Shown: one piece after another, positions 55,960-64,000 of the stretch | Position numbering within the stretch: position 1 is the first letter of the stretch | How the letters are laid out: each line of letters begins with the position of its first letter | DNA from: Crateriforma spongiae | GTDB taxonomy: Bacteria; Planctomycetota; Planctomycetia; Pirellulales; Pirellulaceae | Assembly (NCBI RefSeq): GCF_012290005.1 | Contig: NZ_JAAXMS010000006.1 | Location: 62,001-126,000, forward strand | Direction: 5' to 3' | DNA: 64,000 nucleotides | The notes under the pieces: model-generated | The model's input: the letters and a program-made list of their open reading frames with translations, nothing else | What the model was told of the DNA's origin: nothing | Database searches by the model: none | Made by a program: the position numbers and the translations under genes

Positions 55960-57332
55960 TCCTCCACATCCAGAACACTGTGAAGAATCAACACCCAATC
56001 CGTCGAACCTTCCGAATTCTCACCAGGCGGAGTGATCGGGACCTGGACCCGGTCAAACGGGGAACCGGAAACGTTGTGGTACCGGCCGCTGACCGGATCA
56101 AACCATTGAGCTTCGATCTGGTCGCCGGCGAGTTTGCTCAGATCCATCGTCGACGTTTTTTTGGTTGGGAAATAGGCAACCGCAAAACTTCCATCACGGG
56201 CGATTGCGCTGCTGGTGAACTCGGTCGTGCCTTCGTCGGCGCCCATGGTGACCAAATTGTTGACGTGATAGGGATCCAACCGATGCCAATCCAGACGCTT
56301 GAACATGCGCGCGAACTGCGTCATATGACATCGCCCGGGGGAAAGTTCACAGTCCAGCAGGTCCTGCCACGGCCGATGTACTTTGTACGGCGCTTTTGAA
56401 TTGAAGTGCCATAGGCCTCGTCGGCCGTACGTGTAACCGCACGCACCACTGGTCAGCGCCCAATACGCCGATCGCCGAATCTGTAGCGGTGTGGTCTTCG
56501 GCCACCGCTGACCCTCGAAGCGGTACTCATAAGCGAATTCGCCCAGGTAAGTCGGCTTGGTGGGGTGAAATTCGTAGTCTCGTTTGATCAACCGATACTG
56601 TTGGGCATGGTTGGCGTCCTTGAACTGGACGAAATGAAAGTCGCACCACGATTCCTTGCCAAAGAACTGGGAACTGGGATAACCGCCTTGTGAAAAGTAC
56701 ATACAAAGGGCTTGTGGGTGTGCGCGTTTCAACGCGTGCCCCATCCAGTTTCCGATCTCATAGCCTTTCAGGTAATTCGCGTCACGCTGTTTCGTTCGCG
56801 GATCAAAGTCCGGGTTGTAGTCGCCGCCGACCGAATAGATGACGTTGTCAAATTCTCGGAACTGATTCGCGACAAAGGTGGCGTAGTTCTCAATCTCCGT
56901 CTGGCTGAGATCAGTGAACAGGGTTCCCCATGATTCGCCGCGCCACCCCATCCAGGCTGGAATCAAATTCACGGCGATTCCCTTCTGTCGCGCATAGGCG
57001 ACCGTGTCTTTGATTTTCTGAAAGTGATCAATGTCGGGATCGGTGATCTTGGTGCGATCAAACGGACCGTCAAAATAGATTGCCGCGTGAACAACGGAGA
57101 ATTCCTTCTCCGCGCAGTCGTCCAGGTAAACCTTGGACTGTTCCAACGTGGTCGCTTCGTTCAGGATCCATGCGGTATCACACAAGACAAAGAACGGCGC
57201 GTCCTGGTGATCGACCAAATGCCGGCCGTTGGAACTGACCCGCAACGGGAACTGAACTGCCTGTGCGTGTGTGTAAAAGAAGCTGAAGACGATCAGCCAC
57301 AGGATCGTCGCACGCATCGGGATATTGCTCAT
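55956..57332 (-). CDS. secreted glycoside hydrolase, GH140/DUF4038 (apiosidase-like)
   Basis: 458 aa from the ATG at 57332 with signal peptide (ATILWLIVFSFFYTHAQA). DUF4038 start: RVSSNGRHLVDHQDAPFFVL, then CDTAWILNEATTLEQSKVYL. The TIM-barrel segments HAAIYFDGPFDRTKI, VNLIPAWMGWRGESWG, VIYSVGGDYNPDF and KPTYLGEFAYEYRF hold the catalytic Asp/Glu candidates (SVGGDYN; LGEFAYE). GH140 enzymes remove apiose side chains from rhamnogalacturonan II; other DUF4038 members have unknown targets. The C-terminal putative collagen-binding-type beta domain ends ILHSVLDVED. The stop codon lies in the 29-bp repeat. Confidence 0.85.
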   Translation of the reverse strand: MSNIPMRATILWLIVFSFFYTHAQAVQFPLRVSSNGRHLVDHQDAPFFVLCDTAWILNEATTLEQSKVYLDDCAEKEFSVVHAAIYFDGPFDRTKITDPDIDHFQKIKDTVAYARQKGIAVNLIPAWMGWRGESWGTLFTDLSQTEIENYATFVANQFREFDNVIYSVGGDYNPDFDPRTKQRDANYLKGYEIGNWMGHALKRAHPQALCMYFSQGGYPSSQFFGKESWCDFHFVQFKDANHAQQYRLIKRDYEFHPTKPTYLGEFAYEYRFEGQRWPKTTPLQIRRSAYWALTSGACGYTYGRRGLWHFNSKAPYKVHRPWQDLLDCELSPGRCHMTQFARMFKRLDWHRLDPYHVNNLVTMGADEGTTEFTSSAIARDGSFAVAYFPTKKTSTMDLSKLAGDQIEAQWFDPVSGRYHNVSGSPFDRVQVPITPPGENSEGSTDWVLILHSVLDVED

Positions 57333-57614
57333 GGATGGCTCTCGGTCGGACAATTCGCTGGATGCGAACGATGAAGTGAAAAGGCGGGGGACGCCGTGCC
57401 GCCCACTGAAAGCTTTTCTGTTCACAGCATAGTGCCCGTGAGGATGCCGTTGGGATGCGTTCTGAGAACGATTGTCAGTGGCGTGGTAAACTGTCCCTCG
57501 ACACGCGGGATTGATGGGGGGGCGATGAAAGCGGGAACGCGAGACAGCCGACAGATTCGTCACATTGAATCGTATGATAACGGTAAAAAGTACAGAGATT
57601 GTTGGGATAGCTTG

Positions 57615-59954
57615 ATGGACTGGAAACGACGTTCGCCGATGATTCATCATTCTCGGATGCTGTGCATCGCATTGATTGTGTTCGGTGGAATACCGGTCGG
57701 ACGAGCCGATGAAGAAAAATCGACCACCGGCGACGTTCGTGAGGATTTGGATCCGTCCCGGTTGACTGTGCAGAGGATTTATTCGGGCAGCGATTTCAAG
57801 AACAAATCGTTTGGGCCGGCTCGTTGGCTTAGCCATGGAGGTGGTTACACAACGCTGGAGGAGTCACCCGACCACAAAGGCCGAAAAGATATCGTCGCCT
57901 ACGATCCCGGGGGCGGTGAGCGGTCGGTTCTGGTTTCCGCCACCGATCTGATTCCCAAGGACCAAGAAAAGCCGCTAGAAATCAAGAACTACGCTTGGTC
58001 CGACGACCGGACCAAACTGTTGATCTATACCAACTCGGTGAAAGTCTGGCGGCAAGAGACTCGGGGCGACTATTGGTTGTTCGACATCGCGGCGAAACGG
58101 CTGCGAAAGTTGGGCGGCGACGCGGATGAATCGCGGATGATGTTCGCGAAAATTTCGCCTGACGGCAAGCACGTGGGCTACGTCTATCGAAAAAACTTGT
58201 ATCTGCAAGATCTGGAATCGATGGAGATTTCAAGGCTGACGGACACGGGTTCCGAATCCATCATCAACGGGACGGCGGATTGGGTTTATGAAGAAGAATT
58301 TGGTGTTCGGGATGGTTGGCGTTTCAGCCCCGACGGGAGATTTATCGCTTTCTGGAATTTTGATACCGACGGCGTCAAAGAATTTCAGTTGATAAACTAT
58401 ACGAAGTCGCGTTATCCGGAAATCACCAGCTACAAGTATCCCAAGGTGGGTGAAACCAATTCGGCATGTCGGATTGGCGTGATCAGTGTCGATGGAGGCG
58501 AAACGCAATGGGTGAAGCTTCCCGGTGACTTGAGAGACAATTATGTCCCGCGAATGGACTGGATTCCTGGAACCAACCGTATCGTCTTACAGCGATTGAA
58601 CCGTTTACAGAACACGAACCAGTTGATGGTCTCCGATGTGACGTGTGATGCGGGCGGCACGGTTGCCGTCAGTCCGCTGAAAACCATCTTGGTGGAAAAA
58701 GACGACGCATGGGTCGACGTCCACGACGACATGAAATGGATCGACGACGGGGAACGATTCACCTGGACCAGCCAACGCGACGGTTGGCGTCACCTTTATC
58801 TGGTGTCAGCCGACGGAAAGCAGATGACCTTGCTGACACCGGGGGAATTCGATGTGATTCGTGTGGTCAAGATTGATGACCATGGTGGTTGGGTCTATTT
58901 CATCGCGTCTCCCGATAACGCGGGGCAGCGATATCTTTTTCGTGCATCGCTGGATGGAACCGGGGAAATCCAATCGTTGACTCCCGATGCTCAAAGGGGC
59001 ACCCACAGCTACCAGATCTCGGATGATGCGCGGTGGGCCATTCACACGTTTTCTAGCTTTGACCAACCACCGGTGATTGATTTAGTTCGTTTGCCGGGCC
59101 ATCAGTCCGTTCGCGTCTTGGAAGACAACGCGGAATTGAAAGCCGCCTTTGCTGAAGTCGACCGAGGAACCACGGAGTTCTTTCAGATCGAAATCGGCGA
59201 TGGGGTTACCTTGGACGGTTGGTGTCTCAAGCCGGCTGACTTTGATCCGCAGAAAAAGTACCCGCTGTTCATCTTTGTGTACGGCGAACCTGCCGGTCAA
59301 ACGGTATTGGATCGATGGAACGGAAAACGAAACTTGTGGCATCGCATGATCGCCGAACAAGGGTATGTGGTTGTCAGCGTTGACAATCGTGGCACCCCGG
59401 CACCACGTGGACGAGCATGGCGAAAATCGGTCTACCGACAGATCGGCATCCTGGCGTCGTCCGATCAGGCCGCCGCGGTCCGTGCCATGACCCGACAATG
59501 GAGTTTTATTGACACCGATCGCGTCGGCATCTGGGGCTGGAGTGGGGGAGGATCGATGAGTCTGAATGCGATTTTCCGCTATCCCGATCTCTATCACACC
59601 GCCATGGCGATCGCATTTGTCAGCGACCAACAGAACTATGACACACTGTATCAAGAGCGGTTCATGGGGCTGCCGGAGGACAATCCGCAGGGATACAAGA
59701 ACGGGTCACCCATCACGTTCGCAAACCAGTTGAAAGGCAATTTGTTGCTTGTCTATGGAACGGGGGACGACAATTGCCACTATCAGAATTGCCAGATGTT
59801 GATCAATGAATTGGTCAAACATCACAAGCCCTTCAGCATGATGGCGTATCCGAATCGCAGTCACAGCATCAGCGAAGGCAAAGGGACGACGCGGCATCTG
59901 TTCGAGTTGCTGACTCGGTATTTGAACCAAAACCTGCCGCCAGGGCCGAAGTGA
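57615..59954 (+). CDS. dipeptidyl peptidase IV-type S9 serine peptidase
   Basis: About 779 aa from the ATG at 57615 (another at 57639); both precede a signal segment (RMLCIALIVFGGIPVG). The N-terminal eight-bladed DPP4 propeller has DWVYEEEFGVRDGWRFSPDG, the DW-YEEE motif that binds the substrate N-terminus. The C-terminal peptidase domain carries the triad Ser643 (GWSGGGSMSLN, where most members have GWSYGG), Asp718 or 719 (GTGDDNCHYQN) and His750 (NRSHSISEG). It cleaves Xaa-Pro dipeptides in the periplasm or outside. Divergent from the GH140-like gene. Confidence 0.95.
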   Translation: MDWKRRSPMIHHSRMLCIALIVFGGIPVGRADEEKSTTGDVREDLDPSRLTVQRIYSGSDFKNKSFGPARWLSHGGGYTTLEESPDHKGRKDIVAYDPGGGERSVLVSATDLIPKDQEKPLEIKNYAWSDDRTKLLIYTNSVKVWRQETRGDYWLFDIAAKRLRKLGGDADESRMMFAKISPDGKHVGYVYRKNLYLQDLESMEISRLTDTGSESIINGTADWVYEEEFGVRDGWRFSPDGRFIAFWNFDTDGVKEFQLINYTKSRYPEITSYKYPKVGETNSACRIGVISVDGGETQWVKLPGDLRDNYVPRMDWIPGTNRIVLQRLNRLQNTNQLMVSDVTCDAGGTVAVSPLKTILVEKDDAWVDVHDDMKWIDDGERFTWTSQRDGWRHLYLVSADGKQMTLLTPGEFDVIRVVKIDDHGGWVYFIASPDNAGQRYLFRASLDGTGEIQSLTPDAQRGTHSYQISDDARWAIHTFSSFDQPPVIDLVRLPGHQSVRVLEDNAELKAAFAEVDRGTTEFFQIEIGDGVTLDGWCLKPADFDPQKKYPLFIFVYGEPAGQTVLDRWNGKRNLWHRMIAEQGYVVVSVDNRGTPAPRGRAWRKSVYRQIGILASSDQAAAVRAMTRQWSFIDTDRVGIWGWSGGGSMSLNAIFRYPDLYHTAMAIAFVSDQQNYDTLYQERFMGLPEDNPQGYKNGSPITFANQLKGNLLLVYGTGDDNCHYQNCQMLINELVKHHKPFSMMAYPNRSHSISEGKGTTRHLFELLTRYLNQNLPPGPK

Positions 59955-60037
59955 CGTGGATGTGCCGCCCCGAATCGAAGTTGATGGTTAAGCTGGTGGA
60001 TCACCCCGCGTTACGTTAAGGATCGGTGGAGTATCGC

Positions 60038-61222
60038 ATGCGAGTGTTGGTTGGGCGGATCACAGAACGTCCGTTTGGGCGAACGGCCGGTCTTGCGGCG
60101 TTGTTTTTGTGGACCGCTTGGGGGCACGCCGATCTTGCCGTTGCGCAAGATCGCGTGTTCGTGTCGAGTTCTCGACTTCTGATCGGCGTGCAGGCCAATC
60201 GATCGGCATCGGTGCGTTCCGGGGATGTGGACGGCGACGATGATGTCGACCTCGTTGTGGCCAACGGTCGGCACTGGCCGGGACAAAATCTGGTTTTTCT
60301 GAATCAGACGCGGGCAAGGTTCAACGTGGCGCGTCCATTGGGGCGTGACCTGTGTACCAGTTATGCATGTGAATTAGCTGATCTGGATGGCGATGGCGAC
60401 TTGGACGTGGCGGTCGGAAATGACCAGGCGCCGTCGCGGGTGTTCTTGAATGATGGCACCGGTCAGTTTCGATTTCACACGAACCTGGGCCAGCCCCGAA
60501 GCGTTCGCAGTCTGAGCATCGCGGACATCGACGGCGATCAAGATATGGATTTAATTTTGACCTGTCGCGGAAGCGCCAATCCGATCTATCTGAACAACGG
60601 TTCGGCCGATTTTCAGCACGCTTTGGATTTTGGGACACGCGAGGATTCCACCATCGACGTGGCCGTCGTCGATCTAAACGAAGATGGACGCTTGGACCTG
60701 ATCCTTGCCAATCGCGACGATCAACCCAACACGATTCTGCTTGCCGAAGACCCCGGCAATTCAGCGAAGGACACCGTACGGTTTGGTGCGCCCGTTGCAT
60801 TTGGCACAGCGGAATCAAGCCGTGCGGTCGCGACGGCCGATTTCGACGGCGATGGTCATATGGATTGGGTCGTCGGAAACATCGGTGCCGCCAATGTGGT
60901 TTTCCTGGGCGACGGCACCGGGGGAGTGTCGCGTGAAATCAAGATTGGCCGACAAGACGGGCAAACGTTTTGTATCGCCGTTGCGGATCTTGATCGGGAT
61001 GGCCGCCCCGACATCGTGGCGGGCAATCAGGGGCAACCCAATGTGGTTTGCTACAATCGCGACCACGCAGGACGTTTTATCACACAGTTATTCGGGCCGA
61101 ATCAATCGGCAACGTACGGATTGTGTGTCGGTGATTTTTCTGGTGACGGTTACCCCGACATCGCCATCGCCAATTCGGACCAGCAGAACCAAATCTTCGT
61201 CAATCAACCGGCAAGGCAATGA
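60038..61222 (+). CDS. secreted FG-GAP/VCBS repeat propeller protein
   Basis: 394 aa from the ATG at 60038 with GGTGGAG upstream. Signal peptide (GLAALFLWTAWGHADLAVA). It consists of integrin-like repeats with Ca-binding D-x-D-x-D-G-D loops: VDGDDDVDLVVANG, LDGDGDLDVAVGND, IDGDQDMDLIL, LNEDGRLDLILANR, FDGDGHMDWVVGN, LDRDGRPDIVAGN, FSGDGYPDIAIANS. Seven blades with Ca sites every 45-55 residues. Its TGA overlaps the ATG of the next gene (ATGA at 61219-61222), so the two are coupled and probably work together at the surface. Confidence 0.92.
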   Translation: MRVLVGRITERPFGRTAGLAALFLWTAWGHADLAVAQDRVFVSSSRLLIGVQANRSASVRSGDVDGDDDVDLVVANGRHWPGQNLVFLNQTRARFNVARPLGRDLCTSYACELADLDGDGDLDVAVGNDQAPSRVFLNDGTGQFRFHTNLGQPRSVRSLSIADIDGDQDMDLILTCRGSANPIYLNNGSADFQHALDFGTREDSTIDVAVVDLNEDGRLDLILANRDDQPNTILLAEDPGNSAKDTVRFGAPVAFGTAESSRAVATADFDGDGHMDWVVGNIGAANVVFLGDGTGGVSREIKIGRQDGQTFCIAVADLDRDGRPDIVAGNQGQPNVVCYNRDHAGRFITQLFGPNQSATYGLCVGDFSGDGYPDIAIANSDQQNQIFVNQPARQ

Positions 61223-64000
61223 CGCATCTGATCCCAAGCATGGTTCGTTCAAAATCTTTGGTCTTGTTGACATTGTTGTTCAGCGTACCTGTCGGTGCAG
61301 AATCTGGAACAACCGATTGGCCCAGTTTCCGCGGTGTCGGGGCCCAAGGTGTGGCCAACGGATATGAGACGCCGGTGCAGTGGGATGCGACGGATCCCGA
61401 TGACCCATCGGTGTTGTGGAAGTCCGCGGTCCCGGGACTGGGGCATTCATGTCCGGTGATCGTGGGTGACCGCCTTTTCATCGCGACCGCGGTGGCGACC
61501 GACGGGGATGTTCCTCTTCAGATTGGTCGTGCTGGCAATACAAACGCGGCAGATGACAACAGCGAACAGAAGTGGATGTTGCTGTGCTTCGATAAGAACA
61601 CCGGCAAAGAACTTTGGCAGAAAAAGGTCTATCAGGGAGTTCCCAAGGCAACGCGACATGCCAAGGCAACGCACGCGAATACCACCGTTGCGGTCAGCGG
61701 AGACAACGTGGTGGCGTTCTTCGGTTCCGAAGGCCTGTACTGCTATGACCTGAACGGCGAATTGAAATGGAAGAAGGATCTGGGCGTTGTGGATGTCAGT
61801 AAGTATGGCATCGGTTGGGGCTACGCCAGTTCGCCGGCGATCCATGATGGACACATCGTATTGGTCTGCGATGATCCCGATCATCCGCACATTATCGCCG
61901 TCGACTTGAAGGATGGTGAACCCATCTGGCGTCGCGATCGTGACGAGGTCTGCGAACGCAGTTGGGGCACACCCCTGATTCATGAAGTCGACGGGCGTGC
62001 CCAGGTGGTTGTCAACGGGTTCCCTTGGATCGTCGCCTACGATTTACAAACCGGTGATGAGGTTTGGCGTATCGAAGGGGGAGGCGACAACCCAATCCCT
62101 ACCCCCTTTGTCGCGAATGATCGAATCTACATTACCAGTGCACACGGCGGCCCTTCGCCTGTGATCGCCGTCCGCACCGACGCCAAGGGGAATCTGACCG
62201 ATACGGTGTCGCCCCAAGACGCGGGGTTGGTTTGGCGTGTGGAAAAGGGTGGCTCCTATATGTCGACGCCAGTCGTCGTCGGGGACTACCTGTATTTGGG
62301 GCATTCCAACGGCGTGCTGCGCTGTTTTCATGCGAACACGGGAGAGAAGCTTTACGAAAAGCGACTGGACAGTGGCGCTTATGTGGTTTCGTCTCTGGTG
62401 GCTGCGAACGACAAGGTCTACTGCACTTCGGAAGACGGCACCGTGTATGTGATTGCCGCGGGTCCGGAATACAAACTTTTAGCAAAGAATCCGCTGGGCG
62501 ATTCTTGTCTGGCCACCCCCGCAATCTCCGCCGGGACGATCTATTTTCGCACCGCCAGTTCATTGATGGCCATCGGACCGGAAAACGATGTTGCGGTGTC
62601 GGATGTGGGCTTGGAAGCGAGGCGAAAACCAAATGTCTTGTTCATTGCGGTTGATGACCTGCGTCCAACGCTTGGTTGTTATGGAGATGCCCACGCGATC
62701 AGTCCGAATATCGATGGTTTGGCGGAAAGTGGAATGCGTTTCAATCGCGCCTATTGCCAGGTTGCCGTGTGCAATCCTTCGCGAGCCAGTTTGATGACCG
62801 GATTGCGTCCCGACACGTTGGGCGTTTGGACGCTGCCGATCCATTTTCGCGAGGCAAAACCGGACGCGGTCACGTTGCCACAGTGGTTGCGGCGGTTCGG
62901 CTACACCGCGGTCGGTCATGGCAAGATCTTTCATAATCCGACGCCGGACCCACAGTCTTGGAGCGAACCGATTCGCAGTTTGCCTTCGCTGCCCTATGTC
63001 TATCCCGATGGCACCCGCGATGTTGTGCGCCAGGCCATGGAAAAGCTGCCCGCGAACGACTGGCGTAAGAACAATTTGCGTGCGTTGGCGACGTCGGCGC
63101 CCGATTTGCCAGACAGTGAATTGCTGGACGGGGCCAGAACAGATAGGTGCATCGAAGACTTGCGACGGTTAGCCAAGTCGAAACAGCCGTTCTTCTTGGC
63201 CATGGGCTACATTCGGCCTCACCTTGCGTTTGTCGCGCCGAAAAAATATTGGGACATGTATGATCCGGATAAGTTGCCCGTGTTGGCAGGTCAGGCAACG
63301 CCGGAGGGGGCGCCGCCGTATGCGATGCACAACAACAGTGAATTGTCACACTATGTCGATTTGATCGACATGCCCAAGCCTTGGGACACCGACGAATTGG
63401 CCGCCGACAAAGCTCGTCGATTGGTTCATGGTTATCACGCCTGTGTCAGCTACATCGATGCCCAAATTGGGCGACTGCTAAAGGCTTTGGACGATGAAGG
63501 TTTGCGAGAGAATACCATTGTCGTCTTGTGGAGCGATCATGGCTGGAAGCTTGGGGAGTATCGTGGTTGGGGAAAGATGACCAACTATGAGATTGATGCT
63601 CGTGTGCCACTGATTATTTCTGCACCTGGGTTAAACAACGACGGGCAGTGCACCGAATCGCTGGTTGAATTGCTGGATTTGTTTCCGACCCTTTGTGACT
63701 TGGCCGGGGTGGAGATCCCCGGCTTTGTCGAAGGCAAAAGTGTGGTCCCGATTCTGCGTGATCCAGATGCGACGGTTCATTCATCCGTATTGAGTCAGTA
63801 CTACCGCCGTTATGAGGACACCGAGTACATGGGGTATTCGATGCGAACCGACCGGTATCGCTACATCGAATGGCGTGACTTTGCGACCGGGGAATTGAAA
63901 GATCAAGAGCTGTATGATCATCAAGCCGCTGGCGATCAGGGCGGATTTCAGCCGAATTTGGGGACGCCGGAAACGAAGAACATCGCGGAAGAGGTTGATC
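61219..64000 (+). CDS. PQQ-type beta-propeller fused to type I sulfatase (partial, runs off window)
   Basis: At least 927 codons, open at the right edge. Signal peptide (KSLVLLTLLFSVPVGAE), then a PQQ/BamB-like propeller over about 30-460 (TDWPSFRGVGAQGVANGYET start; blades such as NTGKELWQKKVY, DGEPIWRRDR, TGDEVWRIEG). Without a stop the frame enters a sulfatase at about residue 470: NVLFIAVDDLRPTLGCYG with metal Asp479-Asp480, formylglycine Cys518 in VCNPSRASLMTG, WSDHGWKLGEY with Asp773-His774, as in iduronate-2-sulfatase-like S1 enzymes. I followed the frame through the junction (62461-62700) codon by codon and found no stop. The sulfatase part has no signal of its own. It needs a formylglycine-generating enzyme. 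Coupled to the FG-GAP gene by ATGA. Confidence 0.9.
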   Translation, partial: MTHLIPSMVRSKSLVLLTLLFSVPVGAESGTTDWPSFRGVGAQGVANGYETPVQWDATDPDDPSVLWKSAVPGLGHSCPVIVGDRLFIATAVATDGDVPLQIGRAGNTNAADDNSEQKWMLLCFDKNTGKELWQKKVYQGVPKATRHAKATHANTTVAVSGDNVVAFFGSEGLYCYDLNGELKWKKDLGVVDVSKYGIGWGYASSPAIHDGHIVLVCDDPDHPHIIAVDLKDGEPIWRRDRDEVCERSWGTPLIHEVDGRAQVVVNGFPWIVAYDLQTGDEVWRIEGGGDNPIPTPFVANDRIYITSAHGGPSPVIAVRTDAKGNLTDTVSPQDAGLVWRVEKGGSYMSTPVVVGDYLYLGHSNGVLRCFHANTGEKLYEKRLDSGAYVVSSLVAANDKVYCTSEDGTVYVIAAGPEYKLLAKNPLGDSCLATPAISAGTIYFRTASSLMAIGPENDVAVSDVGLEARRKPNVLFIAVDDLRPTLGCYGDAHAISPNIDGLAESGMRFNRAYCQVAVCNPSRASLMTGLRPDTLGVWTLPIHFREAKPDAVTLPQWLRRFGYTAVGHGKIFHNPTPDPQSWSEPIRSLPSLPYVYPDGTRDVVRQAMEKLPANDWRKNNLRALATSAPDLPDSELLDGARTDRCIEDLRRLAKSKQPFFLAMGYIRPHLAFVAPKKYWDMYDPDKLPVLAGQATPEGAPPYAMHNNSELSHYVDLIDMPKPWDTDELAADKARRLVHGYHACVSYIDAQIGRLLKALDDEGLRENTIVVLWSDHGWKLGEYRGWGKMTNYEIDARVPLIISAPGLNNDGQCTESLVELLDLFPTLCDLAGVEIPGFVEGKSVVPILRDPDATVHSSVLSQYYRRYEDTEYMGYSMRTDRYRYIEWRDFATGELKDQELYDHQAAGDQGGFQPNLGTPETKNIAEEVD

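Overview
The window looks like a chromosomal segment of a Pirellulaceae-type planctomycete (Rhodopirellula and relatives). The evidence is the gene content: a DUF1080 plus Gfo/Idh/MocA pair, an SMP-30 protein, PEP-CTERM sorting, a planctomycete-type integrase-core transposase, secretins, DUF1593, GH140-like and sulfatase genes, many Tat or lipoprotein signals, and poor Shine-Dalgarno use. This is an inference from gene families; no 16S rRNA gene is present.

Left part, about 1-14.6 kb, is accessory DNA. It holds an archaeal-type ATPase with a striking double palindrome in front of it, a decayed ECF sigma gene, a DUF1080/Gfo-Idh pair that fits oxidative cleavage of glycosides, a transposase, and a compact three-gene phosphorelay at 7280-12421. 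The phosphorelay consists of a 1137-aa sensor with a GHKL ATPase, a lone receiver, and a receiver fused to an alpha/beta hydrolase and a membrane helix. Its architecture matches the anti-phage Detocs system (DtcA/DtcB/DtcC), with a hydrolase in place of the usual nucleosidase effector. Next to it are a methyltransferase and two genes cut off at the same point near 13680: a sulfotransferase tail and a BrxL/Lon-related tail with a MIT_C domain. This block ends at the 3' end of a tRNA-Asn gene (14598-14670), a classical island boundary.

Middle part, about 14.8-42 kb, is mostly core: an RsbW-like anti-sigma kinase, pyruvate carboxylase, a surface/secretion cluster (Ig-like secreted protein, secretin lipoprotein, small secreted subunit-like protein, PEP-CTERM protein, NarL-type regulator), YjbQ, phosphoglycerate kinase, a secreted SMP-30 protein, a Tex-like protein with several disordered inserts and an RGG box, MiaA, a GNAT acetyltransferase, a class I aminotransferase and a Tat-exported aldo/keto reductase.

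From 42.2 to 53.5 kb come a REP-associated tyrosine transposase (RAYT) flanked by its own REP/BIME repeats, a tripartite RND efflux system (permease and adaptor on one strand, TolC-like protein divergent), and an ArsR-linked operon (Cys-rich secreted thioredoxin-like protein, MacB-type permease, ATPase, ArsR regulator) with a long dyad operator upstream.

The right end, 53.7-64 kb, is a set of secreted catabolic or surface proteins: DUF1593 nucleoside-hydrolase-like, a DUF6528-like propeller, GH140/DUF4038, a DPP4-type S9 peptidase, an FG-GAP propeller, and an unusual PQQ-propeller/sulfatase fusion that runs off the window. A 29-bp repeat with a GTAG-foot hairpin occurs exactly, in opposite orientations, at 29182-29210 and 55931-55959 and may be a second REP family.
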